Assembly (NCBI GenBank): GCA_021845645.1
Contig: JAJZVM010000099.1
Span: 1 to 14,512 of the forward strand
Reading direction: 5' to 3'
DNA: 14,512 nucleotides
DNA from: Bacillota bacterium
GTDB taxonomy: Bacteria; Bacillota_E; JAJZYS01; JAJYTV01
Shown here: piece by piece, positions 1-7,214 of the stretch
How positions within the stretch are numbered: position 1 is the first letter of the stretch
Layout of the letters: each line of letters opens with the position of its first letter
The notes under the pieces: generated by a model
Told to the model about the DNA's origin: nothing
Database searches by the model: none
The model's input: only the letters and a program-made list of their open reading frames with translations
Made by a program: the position numbers and the translations under genes

Positions 1-128
1 ACTTCCTGAGGCAGCCGAAGAGCTAGGGACCTCGTGACGGGTCGGACCGCTGGCATCTGGGAGCGTTCTTCTTGCTGGAGGGGCGCTCCTGGATGTTTTG
101 TGCGGAAATCCACTACCCAAGACACACA

Positions 129-407
129 CTATCTGCGAAAAGGCATGTAGTCAACCGGCACCGGCCGGCCGGCCACCAGGTCACCAGCGATTGCTTGTCT
201 TCTCCAATGCTGCGGTACCATGGTGAGGTCGTCAGACAAGACGTTGTGCCGCGGAGCGGCCCCTTTGCAGGTGGTCGCCAAGCGCAACCAAGGCAAAATG
301 CCCTCGTGGCACAGCCGGAACCAACCGGCCGGCACGAGGGTCCTTTTGAGTCCATACCGCGTATACAGCCCCGCTTGCGGTCCCATAGCGTCACAGACGC
401 ATTCCAT
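129..407 (-). CDS. Doubtful small ORF, unknown (92 aa), possibly a gene remnant
   Basis: I do not recognise this 92-residue frame. It begins with ATG at 407, and the frame is closed just upstream by a TAA, so it cannot be extended. About 71 percent of its codons end in G or C by hand count, which is weaker than in the neighbouring genes but above a random shadow. The product would be soluble, rich in Arg, Pro and Trp, with three Cys, no signal peptide and no membrane segment. A purine-rich stretch (AAAGGGGG) lies too far upstream of the ATG to be a good ribosome site. It lies downstream of the MOSC gene on the same strand. It could be a small accessory protein, the tail of a degraded gene, or no gene at all. 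Confidence 0.22.
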   Translation of the reverse strand: MECVCDAMGPQAGLYTRYGLKRTLVPAGWFRLCHEGILPWLRLATTCKGAAPRHNVLSDDLTMVPQHWRRQAIAGDLVAGRPVPVDYMPFRR

Positions 408-413
408 GTGCAG

Positions 414-429
414 AAGGGGCTGCCCCCTT
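414..429 (-). terminator. Weak hairpin after the MOSC gene
   Basis: AAGGGG and CCCCTT form a 6-bp stem around a 4-base loop, 12 bases beyond the MOSC stop codon. On the minus strand the stem is followed by CTGCAC rather than a run of T, so it is a poor intrinsic terminator. It is symmetric and could fold on either strand. Confidence 0.3.
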
Positions 430-441
430 TAGCGTGCGAGG

Positions 442-1083
442 TCAGTCGCCCGCGCGCCGCAAAAGCTGATCGCGCCATCTGACGGCGAGGGCGGGACAGG
501 CGGCCAGGATCCCCGCCTCATGCGGGTCCCTCGGGCCGAACAGGGCCTCGTTGCAACGTCGCAAAGTGAGCTCCGGCCAAGGCCGCGCCAGCACCTCGAC
601 CTCGGCCATGGGCCACACCTCGCCCTCCTCGAGGACCCGCAGGTACCAGCCGGTGCGGCCGGTCTCCTGCATCCGCTCCGTCAGGTGGGGCCTTTGCCAT
701 CGCGCGGACTGCTTCCAGCACGGCACCCGAGGCTGGGATACCTCGCATACGGCCGTCCCGACGCGCCATCGGTCGCCGACCGCGACTTCGTCCTCCATGC
801 AGTCCAGGGTGAGGTTTTCGCCGAAGCCGCCAGGGCCGAGTTCAGGCAGGCCAAGTTCCTCCCGCCAGGCCCCGTAATGGGAAATGCCGTAGCAGAGTAG
901 CGCCTTGTCCGGCCCGCCATGGTTCCTGATGTCCGCCTGCTCGTCGCCCGCGAGGCGGTCGCGCGCGATCTTGAGCGGCCCCGCCGCCGCAACTTTGCGC
1001 GTGGCCGTCACAAACCTCTGCGGGTATGGGGCGCCGCCGTCCAGTGCTTCGACGACACCGATCTTGAGTCCAAGCACGTGCAT
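442..1083 (-). CDS. MOSC-domain protein (YiiM-like)
   Basis: The 213-residue product looks like a stand-alone MOSC protein of the YiiM type (about 220 residues in Escherichia coli), a family related to molybdenum cofactor sulfurase C-termini and linked to detoxification of N-hydroxylated compounds. Visible family features are HGGPDKA near residues 55-61, GFGENLTLD near 87-95 and QPRVPCWK near 117-124, where Cys122 is the conserved MOSC cysteine. There is no signal peptide, so it should be cytoplasmic. The start is chosen at ATG 1083 because the protein opens directly into the first beta strand (MHVLGLKIG). A TTG two codons upstream (1089) sits at a better distance, 7 bases, from the GGAGG ribosome site, against 13 for the ATG. 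It is transcribed away from the permease gene. The substrate cannot be told from sequence. Confidence 0.88.
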   Translation of the reverse strand: MHVLGLKIGVVEALDGGAPYPQRFVTATRKVAAAGPLKIARDRLAGDEQADIRNHGGPDKALLCYGISHYGAWREELGLPELGPGGFGENLTLDCMEDEVAVGDRWRVGTAVCEVSQPRVPCWKQSARWQRPHLTERMQETGRTGWYLRVLEEGEVWPMAEVEVLARPWPELTLRRCNEALFGPRDPHEAGILAACPALAVRWRDQLLRRAGD

Positions 1084-1127
1084 AGGCAAAACTATCCCTC
1101 CGAAGGTAGCTGCTCTCCATTTCGCGG

Positions 1128-1182
1128 CAGGAGGCAAACATCCCCTAAGCGAAGTGCGGACATCCAGGAGGTGGCATCCCTG
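1128..1182 (+). repeat. Short direct repeat in the permease leader
   Basis: Two copies of CAGGAGG, a 3-4 base spacer and CATCCC occur at 1128-1145 and 1165-1180, about 37 bases apart, between the MOSC and permease starts. The second copy contains the permease ribosome site. It may be an operator-like duplication or chance in purine-rich leader DNA. Confidence 0.3.
1166..1172 (+). promoter_or_regulatory. Strong ribosome binding site, deciding the permease start
   Basis: AGGAGGT here is a full anti-Shine-Dalgarno match. It overlaps the only nearby GTG (1171) and lies 8 bases before an in-frame CTG (1180), which argues for the CTG as initiator. No ATG, GTG or TTG exists in frame between 1084 and 1170. 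Confidence 0.6.
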
Positions 1183-2502
1183 CCCGAACTGCGGCGCGTC
1201 CTGCGCCTGCCGACCATCGTTTCGACAAGTGCAGGTCTCGCCTTCGCTGCCGTCAACTTCCTCGCCGTCATCCAGGTCGCCGACCTCGTCGCCGGCGACT
1301 CCGCGTGGCTCGCCATCCTGACCGCCGGGGTGCTCTGCCTGCTGGCGGCGGGCGTCTTCGGCGAACTCAACGCCGTGCTCCCGTCCGCGGCGGGCATCCG
1401 CCTCTGGACGCGGCAAGGCATCAGCGACCGCTTCTCGCTCGTCTTCACGCTGCTCTATCTCACGACCATCCTCGCCGTGATCGCCGCCGACAGCTTCATC
1501 CTCGCACAGGCCATCTCGGCCGGCATCCCGGCCATTCCCGGCATCCTCTGGATCGTCCTCTTCCTCACGCTCGCGCTTTGGTCCAACCTGCGCGGCGTCA
1601 AGATGGCCGGCCGCGTACAGGACGCCACGACCTTCGTGCTGCTCGGCTCGCTCAGCCTGATCGCGATCGCCGCGCTCGTGCACGCGCACCAGCCCTGGCA
1701 CACGCCCTTCGCCCCAGGCGGCGGCTACCTGCAGGCCGTGGCCCTCGGCGTCTTCGTGTTCGTGGGCTTCGAGTGGGTCACGCCGCTGGCCGAGGAGGTC
1801 ACCGACTCGCGCCTGATGCCGCGCGGCATGTTCATCGCGATCGGCCTGATCGCGATCGCCTTCGGGCTGTTCAGCCTTGCCGCCACGCACCTTTTGCCTT
1901 CCGGAACGCTGATGAACTCCCTCGTGCCGCAGCTCCTGGTGGGCAGGGCGGCGTTCGGCGAATTCGGCTTCTGGTGGATGCTGATCATCACCGTGATCAC
2001 GGCCGGCACCACGTTCAACGGCAGCTTCGTGTCCGCATCGCGGCTCCTCTACGCCCTGGCGCGCGAACGCTCGCTGCCGCCCTGGTTCGCCGCGCTGAAC
2101 GACCGCTTCGTGCCGATGCGGGCACTCTACGCGCTGTTCGGCGTTTCGGTGGTACTCGCCGTGATCGTCTTCGCCACCGGTGACTACCGCATCCTGATCA
2201 ATGCCGGTGCGGCCCTCGAGGCGGTCATGTACGTCGTGGCCGCATGGGCGGTGATCGGGCTTAGGCGGCGCCAGCCGCGGGCGGAACGCAGCTTCAGGCT
2301 GCCTTTGGGCATCGGCCTCCCCGTCCTAACCATCGTGATCTTCCTCGTCCTCGCCGTGGGCGCCGCTACCAGTCCGTCCGGCATCCCCGGCCCCGTGCCA
2401 TGGGTCCTCGTCCTGCTCCTGTTCATCGCTCTGTTGAGTTTCCTCTATGTCACGTTCTACGTGCCGAAGTTGCGCGCGCGGCGCCAGCGGCCGTCCGCCT
2501 GA
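1180..2502 (+). CDS. APC-superfamily amino acid permease
   Basis: This is a polytopic membrane protein of about 440 residues with roughly 12 hydrophobic segments, the usual size and shape of the amino acid/polyamine/organocation superfamily. The first segment holds the small-residue stretch GLAFAAVN near residues 19-26. The segment-6 signature FVGFEW lies near 194-199 and is followed by the acidic TPLAEEV loop, as in amino acid permeases. The C-terminal tail is short and basic. It should import an amino acid or amine across the cytoplasmic membrane; the substrate is not readable. The start is uncertain: CTG at 1180 fits the ribosome site best, GTG at 1171 is the alternative (443 residues). 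The gene is followed after 25 bases by a peptidase gene, which suggests joint use in amino acid or peptide scavenging. Confidence 0.88.
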   Translation: MPELRRVLRLPTIVSTSAGLAFAAVNFLAVIQVADLVAGDSAWLAILTAGVLCLLAAGVFGELNAVLPSAAGIRLWTRQGISDRFSLVFTLLYLTTILAVIAADSFILAQAISAGIPAIPGILWIVLFLTLALWSNLRGVKMAGRVQDATTFVLLGSLSLIAIAALVHAHQPWHTPFAPGGGYLQAVALGVFVFVGFEWVTPLAEEVTDSRLMPRGMFIAIGLIAIAFGLFSLAATHLLPSGTLMNSLVPQLLVGRAAFGEFGFWWMLIITVITAGTTFNGSFVSASRLLYALARERSLPPWFAALNDRFVPMRALYALFGVSVVLAVIVFATGDYRILINAGAALEAVMYVVAAWAVIGLRRRQPRAERSFRLPLGIGLPVLTIVIFLVLAVGAATSPSGIPGPVPWVLVLLLFIALLSFLYVTFYVPKLRARRQRPSA

Positions 2503-2527
2503 CATCGCCGCGAAGGAGGACACGCCG

Positions 2528-3640
2528 ATGGCCTGGCCCGCCTGGCTCCCCGCTGCGTCGCCCCTGACCGATCTCGTCCGCGACCTATCCGCCCTGGTCG
2601 CCGTTCCGGCCCCGCCGCTGCGCGAGGAGGGGCGGGTGCAGGCGATCCGCGACTGGCTCACGGCCTGCGGCCTGCCCGCGCAGATCGACCCGACCGGCAA
2701 TGTCGTCTTGCGCTGGGGGACCGCCCGGCGGCGCGCCATGGCCTTCTTGGCGCACGTCGACACCGCGCTCGACGTCGGGGTCGTGAAGCCGCGGCTGGCT
2801 GACGGTCGCCTCTACGGGCACGGCACGGCCGACAACGGCAGTGGCCTCGTGGTCCTCTCGCACCTTGCGGTGCTGGCATTTCGCAGCGGCCGAGAGCCGC
2901 GCCGTCCGATCTACTTCGTGTTCAACGTCGGCGAGGAGGGCCTCGGCGACTTGCGGGGCGCGCGCGGCTTCGTCGCCGAGCACAAGTCGGATCTCGAGGG
3001 TGTGGTCGCGCTCGACGGGCGGCTCGGCGACATTGTCTACCAGGGTATCGCGTCGCGGCGCCTCGACGCCGGGTTCGAAACGACCGGCGGCCACAGCTGG
3101 AGCGACTTCGGCAGCCCTTCCGCCATTCATCTGCTGGGGCAGGCCATCGCTCGCCTTGGCGACCTCTCGCTGCCGCACACGCCGCGCACCACACTGAACG
3201 TCGGTATCATCGAGGGCGGCAGCGCCGTCAACGCGATCGCCAGGGACGCCCACTGCCTGATCGACCTGCGCTCGGAGGACGTGCGCGTATTGCGCCGCCT
3301 GGAGAAGGACGTGCGCGTGGTGTTCCAGGATCTCGCCCGCATGCCCGTCAAGTTCCACTGCCAGTGCATCGGCGACAGGCCCGGCGGGACGGTCGACAGG
3401 GATCACCCCTTGGTGCACGACGCCACGTGGGCGCTGGCCAACATCGGCCTTGCGGCGAATCTGACGGCCGGCTCGACCGACGCCAACGCAGCCCTCGGCC
3501 AGGGCATCCCGGGCATCTGCTGCGGCGTCGGCCGCGGCGGCTTCGCCCATACGCCGGACGAATGGCTGGATGTGGCTTCGCTTGCAGACGGCATGGGCTT
3601 CGCGGCGGGCCTGCTGGACCGCCTGGCGCAACCGGTCTGA
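2528..3640 (+). CDS. M20-family metallopeptidase (peptidase T-like)
   Basis: The 370-residue product has the layout of a two-zinc M20 peptidase, closest in feel to PepT-like tripeptidases and related amidohydrolases. Expected active-site elements are visible in order: FLAHVDTA with His76 and Asp78, GHGTADNGSG with bridging Asp102, NVGEEG with catalytic Glu136 and zinc ligand Glu137, an Asp in ALDGR (Asp163), and FAHTPDEW with His341. The inserted dimerisation/lid domain around residues 180-290 carries TTGGHSW (His189). It lacks a signal peptide, so it should act in the cytoplasm on short peptides or N-acylated amino acids. ATG 2528 is preceded by AAGGAGG at a good distance. It sits 25 bases after the permease and overlaps the Nudix gene start by one base (TGATG), so the three are probably one operon. 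Exact substrate is unknown. Confidence 0.88.
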   Translation: MAWPAWLPAASPLTDLVRDLSALVAVPAPPLREEGRVQAIRDWLTACGLPAQIDPTGNVVLRWGTARRRAMAFLAHVDTALDVGVVKPRLADGRLYGHGTADNGSGLVVLSHLAVLAFRSGREPRRPIYFVFNVGEEGLGDLRGARGFVAEHKSDLEGVVALDGRLGDIVYQGIASRRLDAGFETTGGHSWSDFGSPSAIHLLGQAIARLGDLSLPHTPRTTLNVGIIEGGSAVNAIARDAHCLIDLRSEDVRVLRRLEKDVRVVFQDLARMPVKFHCQCIGDRPGGTVDRDHPLVHDATWALANIGLAANLTAGSTDANAALGQGIPGICCGVGRGGFAHTPDEWLDVASLADGMGFAAGLLDRLAQPV

Positions 3641-4092
3641 TGCGCGGGGCCGATGCCGCCGGCTGTGTCATCGTGGACGGGGAAGGTCGGGTGCTGCTGG
3701 TGCACCAGACCTATCGGGAGATGCTCTGGGCGGTGCCGGGCGGGATTGTCGCCCCGGGCGAGGCAGCCTGGGACGCGGCCGAGCGGGAGTGCCGCGAGGA
3801 GATCGGCGTGACGCCCCTGTCAGCCCAGCTGACTGGGGTGTACCACCGTACCTGGAACGACAGCTATGTTTTCATCTTCCGCGCCCAGGACTTCACCGGC
3901 GTGCTCCAGCCCGACGGCGAGGAGACCGACGCGTACGGCTTCTTCCACCTGGATGCGGTTTTGTATCCGGTGACCACGTTCGCCCTGCAGCGCCTGCGCG
4001 ACGCCGTGCAGTTCGACGGCCGCGTCAGCCTGCGCGAGGAGCACGAAGAGGACCGCCGCCTTGTCGGGCGGCGGCCGGATCCCTTGGCCTAG
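3640..4092 (+). CDS. Nudix hydrolase
   Basis: A 150-residue single-domain Nudix protein. The Nudix box fits GX5EX7REUXEEXGU at residues 35-57: Gly35, Glu41, Arg49-Glu50, Glu53-Glu54, Gly56-Val57, with Cys51 at the usual bulky position. The Glu residues coordinate the metal that hydrolyses a nucleoside-diphosphate-linked substrate; the substrate itself cannot be predicted. The N-terminal strands and the following YHRTWNDSYVFIFRA strand region fit a compact Nudix fold. Its ATG overlaps the peptidase stop by one base (TGATG), so it is likely translated by coupling. Its TAG stop overlaps the convergent aroA stop. The charged C-terminal tail (LREEHEEDRR) is unlike the domain core. Function with the permease and peptidase is unclear; it may be housekeeping or a peptide/amine pathway component. 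Confidence 0.9.
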   Translation: MRGADAAGCVIVDGEGRVLLVHQTYREMLWAVPGGIVAPGEAAWDAAERECREEIGVTPLSAQLTGVYHRTWNDSYVFIFRAQDFTGVLQPDGEETDAYGFFHLDAVLYPVTTFALQRLRDAVQFDGRVSLREEHEEDRRLVGRRPDPLA

Positions 4093-5375
4093 TGGCCGGT
4101 CGCGGCTGCGAAGAGGTCGAAGAACTCCGGAAAGGACACGGCCGCCGCCTCGGCGCCTTCAATGGCCACGCCCTGACGCGTGCGCAGGCTGAGGATCGCT
4201 GCCGCCATGGCGATGCGATGGTCGCCATGGCTCTCCACGACGCCGCCCTCGAGCATCTCGCGGCCTTGGATGCGGAAGCCGTCTTCAAGCTCCTCGAATG
4301 CGCCGCCGACCGCTTCGGCCATGCGACGGAGAGCTGCGATGCGGTCGGACTCCTTGACCCGCAGTTCGGCCGCGCCGCGAACCGTCGTGACGCCTTCGGC
4401 GCAAAGCGCCAAGGCGGCGATGGCTGGCAGCTCGTCTATCAGCGAGGGCACCTCGTCCCCGTCGATCTCCACGCCCGTCAGGCGGCCAGCCTGCAGCCTG
4501 ACGTCGCCGCGGGGCTCGGGAGCCTCGTCCTCAAGCTCGATTTCCACCTGCAGGCCCATGCGCCGCAGCACGTCCAGCATACCCGTGCGGCCCGGGTTGA
4601 GGCCGATCCCCCTCACGGTGGCCTCGCCGCCCTGCACGAGAGCGGCAGCCGCAAGCAGGAACGCAGCATGCGAGATGTCGCCCGGCACCAGCACCTGTCC
4701 GGGCGAGCGCAGCTCCTGCCCGCCATGGATGCGTATGCTGTCTTCGCGGATCTCGACCTCCGCCCCGAACTGGCGCAGCATGCGCTCCGTGTGGTCGCGC
4801 GTCGGGCGCAGGTCCCGGAGCACCGTCTCGCCCTTTGCGTCAAGCGCAGCCAGCAGCACCGCCGACTTGACCTGCGCCGACGGCAAGGGCAGGGAGACCT
4901 CCCGTCCGACGAGCGACGCGGGCAGCACGGCAAGTGGCAGGACGTCGCCGCCATGGCGCCCCTCGATGCGCGCCCCGAGCAGGCCGAGCGGCTGCACCAC
5001 CCGGCGCATCGGCCGGCCGCGCAACGACGCGTCGCCACTCAGGACGGCGAAGAGCCCCGATCCCGCGAGAAGTCCCGTGAGCAGGCGGACGAGCGTGCCC
5101 GCGTTCTCGCAGTCCAGGATACCGGAGGGCTCCTGAAGCCGGGCAGGCGGCCGCAGGACCAGGGTGTCGCGCCCTTGCACGTGCCGCACGTCGGCCCCGA
5201 GCGCCTGGCACACGCCGAGCGTCGCGTCCGTGTCCCGGGACCTGAGAGCCCCGGTGATCGTCGTCTCGCCTATGGCCCGCGTCGCGAGGAGGTAGGCACG
5301 GTGGGTCACGGACTTGTCGCCAGGCACCGTACCGTCGAAGCGGAAGCTCCCACCCGGCTCGAGAAACCGCCTCAC
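4089..5375 (-). CDS. aroA: 3-phosphoshikimate 1-carboxyvinyltransferase (EPSP synthase)
   Basis: This enzyme joins PEP to shikimate-3-phosphate, the sixth step of the shikimate pathway. At 428 residues it is the normal family length. Motifs seen: PGDKSVTHR at 18-26 (Lys21, Arg26), ENAGTLVR at 90-97, PSAQVKSA at 165-172, RDHTERML at 193-200, GDISHAAF at 232-239, the base Asp314 in SLIDELP, RVKESDRI at 339-346 and HGDHRIAM at 383-390. The RxHxE, GDKx and SAQxK forms are those described for class II EPSP synthases, as in Bacillus, rather than the Escherichia coli class I type. The start is GTG 5375, giving a GTGA overlap with the aroF stop; the open frame continues upstream but that part has no family likeness. 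No clear ribosome site exists, so coupled translation is likely. It is the last gene of the trp-aro operon. Confidence 0.95.
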   Translation of the reverse strand: MRRFLEPGGSFRFDGTVPGDKSVTHRAYLLATRAIGETTITGALRSRDTDATLGVCQALGADVRHVQGRDTLVLRPPARLQEPSGILDCENAGTLVRLLTGLLAGSGLFAVLSGDASLRGRPMRRVVQPLGLLGARIEGRHGGDVLPLAVLPASLVGREVSLPLPSAQVKSAVLLAALDAKGETVLRDLRPTRDHTERMLRQFGAEVEIREDSIRIHGGQELRSPGQVLVPGDISHAAFLLAAAALVQGGEATVRGIGLNPGRTGMLDVLRRMGLQVEIELEDEAPEPRGDVRLQAGRLTGVEIDGDEVPSLIDELPAIAALALCAEGVTTVRGAAELRVKESDRIAALRRMAEAVGGAFEELEDGFRIQGREMLEGGVVESHGDHRIAMAAAILSLRTRQGVAIEGAEAAAVSFPEFFDLFAAATGH

Positions 5376-6397
5376 GTCGGCTGGCGCTGCGCGATCGCGG
5401 CGATGCGTGCCACGTCCTGCATCATCTCGGAGAACTGGTCGAAACGCAGTTGCTGCTGCGCGTCCGATCGCGCGTGCGGCGGATCGGGGTGAACCTCGAC
5501 GATCAGCCCGTCTGCGCCCAGGGCACACGCGGCCCTGGCGAGGGGCGCAACGAGGTTCGCGCGACCAGCCGCCTGCGACGGGTCGACGATGACCGGCAGG
5601 TGCGTCAGCTGCTGAGCCAGGGCCACCGCCGACAGGTCCAGCGTGAAGCGGGTACCCGGCTCGTACGTGCGGATGCCCCGCTCGCAGAGCACCACCTGGG
5701 CGTTGCCCTCGGAAAGGACATACTCTGCGGCCATCAGCCACTCGTCGATGGTCGCGGACATGCCCCGCTTGAGCAGCACCGGCTTGTGGCTGCGCCCGAC
5801 TTCCTTCAGGAGTTCGAAGTTCTGCATGTTGCGCGCGCCGATCTGGAACATGTCGGCGTAGGCGTCGACGATCTCGATGTGGCGCGGATCGAGCAGTTCG
5901 GTGACGACGGGCAGCCCGCTCGCCTCGCGGGCGGCGGCCAGCATGCGCAGGCCCTCGGCCTGCAGGCCCTGGAAGCTGTACGGGCTCGTGCGCGGCTTGT
6001 AGGCGCCACCGCGCAAGGCTGTGGCCCCCGCCTCACGCACCGCGACGGCCGTCCTCACGATCTGCTCCTCGTCCTCAACGCTGCAAGGGCCAGCAATGAC
6101 GGCGAACGTCTCGCCGCCGAAGACGCAGTTCGGTCCGATCTGTACCCGGGTGCGCGCGGACTGGTGCACGCGACTCGCCAGCTTGTAGGGTGCGCCAACG
6201 GGCACGACCCGATCGACGGCGTCCAGCGCGAGCATGGCCTGCATCACCTCGTCGCGGCCTGAGGCGCTGCCGACCACGCCGATCACCGTGCGTTCAAGTC
6301 CCTCGGAAACGTGGGCGGAGAAGCCGAACTCCCGGATAGCGGCTACGACACCCTCGATCTGCCTGGGTGTCGCGCCCGCCTTCATCACCACGACCAC
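5372..6397 (-). CDS. aroF: DAHP synthase, type I-beta with N-terminal regulatory domain
   Basis: This enzyme condenses PEP and erythrose-4-phosphate, the entry step of the shikimate pathway. Residues 1-70 look like the ferredoxin-like allosteric domain of the Thermotoga maritima enzyme, which there binds Tyr/Phe; the barrel follows. Motifs: IAGPCSVE at 101-108 (metal ligand Cys105), GGAYKPRTSPYSFQG at 130-144, QIGARNMQN at 185-193, LLKRGM at 208-213, CERGIRTYE at 238-246, EVHP at 301-304 (Glu301) and SDAQQQ with Asp312. Unusually, the DPSH metal motif reads DPSQ (Gln275). The start is the GTG at 6397, because its MVVVMKAG opening matches the family and GAGGAG lies 8 bases upstream; a GTG three codons earlier (6406) abuts that site. 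It follows trpA by 28 bases and overlaps aroA by four. Placement under the trp leader ties chorismate supply to tryptophan need. Confidence 0.95.
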   Translation of the reverse strand: MVVVMKAGATPRQIEGVVAAIREFGFSAHVSEGLERTVIGVVGSASGRDEVMQAMLALDAVDRVVPVGAPYKLASRVHQSARTRVQIGPNCVFGGETFAVIAGPCSVEDEEQIVRTAVAVREAGATALRGGAYKPRTSPYSFQGLQAEGLRMLAAAREASGLPVVTELLDPRHIEIVDAYADMFQIGARNMQNFELLKEVGRSHKPVLLKRGMSATIDEWLMAAEYVLSEGNAQVVLCERGIRTYEPGTRFTLDLSAVALAQQLTHLPVIVDPSQAAGRANLVAPLARAACALGADGLIVEVHPDPPHARSDAQQQLRFDQFSEMMQDVARIAAIAQRQPT

Positions 6398-6405
6398 TTG
6401 ATCCA

Positions 6406-6411
6406 CTCCTC
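6406..6411 (-). promoter_or_regulatory. Ribosome binding site selecting the aroF start
   Basis: GAGGAG on the minus strand is 8 bases before GTG 6397 and directly against GTG 6406. The spacing, plus the family-typical N-terminus, favours 6397. Confidence 0.6.
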
Positions 6412-6425
6412 GTCACCGTTTAACA

Positions 6426-7214
6426 CTACCCCAGATTGTCAAGGCCGGATCGTATCGCGCGCACCTTGGCCCCGACGGCTTGGGCTCCGCCCTCCACCAT
6501 GGCCTGAACAAGTGCCGAGCCGACGATCACGCCATCGAGGCCCCTTTGCCGCCAGAGTGCCGCCTGCTCGCCATCGCCGATGCCGAATCCGGCCAGGACC
6601 GGCGCGGCCGTGTGCTGGCGCAGCCGCGCCACAACCGGCAGGATCGATGCGGACTGCTCCAGGCGCTGCCCGGTGACGCCGAGCAAGGCCACGGCATAGA
6701 CGAAGCTGTCGGCGGCGGCCGCGATCGCCTCGAGCCGCGGGCCCTGCGTCGTGGGCGCGATGAACGGGACCACTGACATGCCCTGCGCCTGGCACGCCTC
6801 GCGCCAGGGTGCGGTTTCCTCGAAGGCGAGATCCGCGACCACCAGCGCGTCGACGCCGGCAGAGGCCAAGTCCCGGACTGTCTCCTGGAGGCCATGGCGC
6901 AGGATGGGGTTGCAGTAGCCGAGAAGGGCGATCGGTGCCTGGGACCCGGCGCGCACCTCACGCACCACCTCGAGCACCTCCGCCCTGCCTGTGTGCGGCA
7001 GGGCGCGCTGTGACGCCGCCTGGATCACGGGTCCGTCCGCGACCGGATCGCTGAAAGGCCAGCCGATCTCAAGGATGTCCGCACCGGCTTCGGCAGCGGC
7101 GACGAGCGCCTGGGCGCTCTGCACGGGCGACGGGTCGCCCGCGCAGAGATAGGCCATGAGCAGGGCTCGCCTGGCTTGGCCGGCTTCCCGCAGGGTATCC
7201 GCAAGGCGGCTCAT
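6426..7214 (-). CDS. trpA: Tryptophan synthase alpha subunit
   Basis: TrpA cleaves indole-3-glycerol phosphate to indole and glyceraldehyde-3-phosphate, passing indole to TrpB through the alpha2-beta2 tunnel. The protein is 262 residues, close to the usual 260-270. The signature [15 protein letters not shown] at residues 48-62 places the catalytic pair exactly at Glu49 and Asp60, the Escherichia coli numbering. AYLCAGDP at 21-28 replaces the more common YLTAGDP. The phosphate-binding regions [10 protein letters not shown] and IVGSALVQ near 208-240 are present. ATG 7214 forms an ATGA overlap with the trpB stop and has GGGAGGGAG just upstream inside trpB. A 28-base gap carrying a ribosome site separates it from aroF. 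Confidence 0.97.
   Translation of the reverse strand: MSRLADTLREAGQARRALLMAYLCAGDPSPVQSAQALVAAAEAGADILEIGWPFSDPVADGPVIQAASQRALPHTGRAEVLEVVREVRAGSQAPIALLGYCNPILRHGLQETVRDLASAGVDALVVADLAFEETAPWREACQAQGMSVVPFIAPTTQGPRLEAIAAAADSFVYAVALLGVTGQRLEQSASILPVVARLRQHTAAPVLAGFGIGDGEQAALWRQRGLDGVIVGSALVQAMVEGGAQAVGAKVRAIRSGLDNLG

Larger units (their letters stand above)
1..441. other. Left-edge stretch without a confident gene
   Basis: No open frame here can be assigned to a known family. By eye the composition is less G/C-rich and less codon-structured than the genes to the right. It contains a palindromic GC block (about 164-174, repeats of GGCC/CCGG), a possible weak stem between GGAGCG near 60 and CGCTCC near 85, and a compact hairpin at 414-429. 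The only ORF with any coding look is on the minus strand at 129-407, listed separately. It may be decayed coding or mobile DNA, but I see no inverted-repeat ends or transposase motif to support that. Confidence 0.5.

Noticed and set aside
164..174. GGCC/CCGG palindrome as a possible operator or attachment site
   Set aside because: Short tandem CCGG is expected in G/C-rich DNA and there is no partner copy or adjacent recombinase.
1084..1890. Upstream extension of the MOSC frame to 482 residues
   Set aside because: It runs antisense through the permease and is Asp/Glu/Arg/Gly-rich without family likeness; the MOSC domain begins cleanly at ATG 1083.
3570..5492. Long plus-strand open frame (about 640 codons) opposite aroA
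   Set aside because: The opposite strand encodes a complete EPSP synthase with all motifs; the plus frame gives a low-complexity Arg/Ala/Pro-rich product typical of G/C-rich shadow frames.
5376..5741. N-terminal extension of aroA
   Set aside because: It overlaps aroF in a different frame and carries no EPSP synthase features; GTG 5375 gives the standard length.
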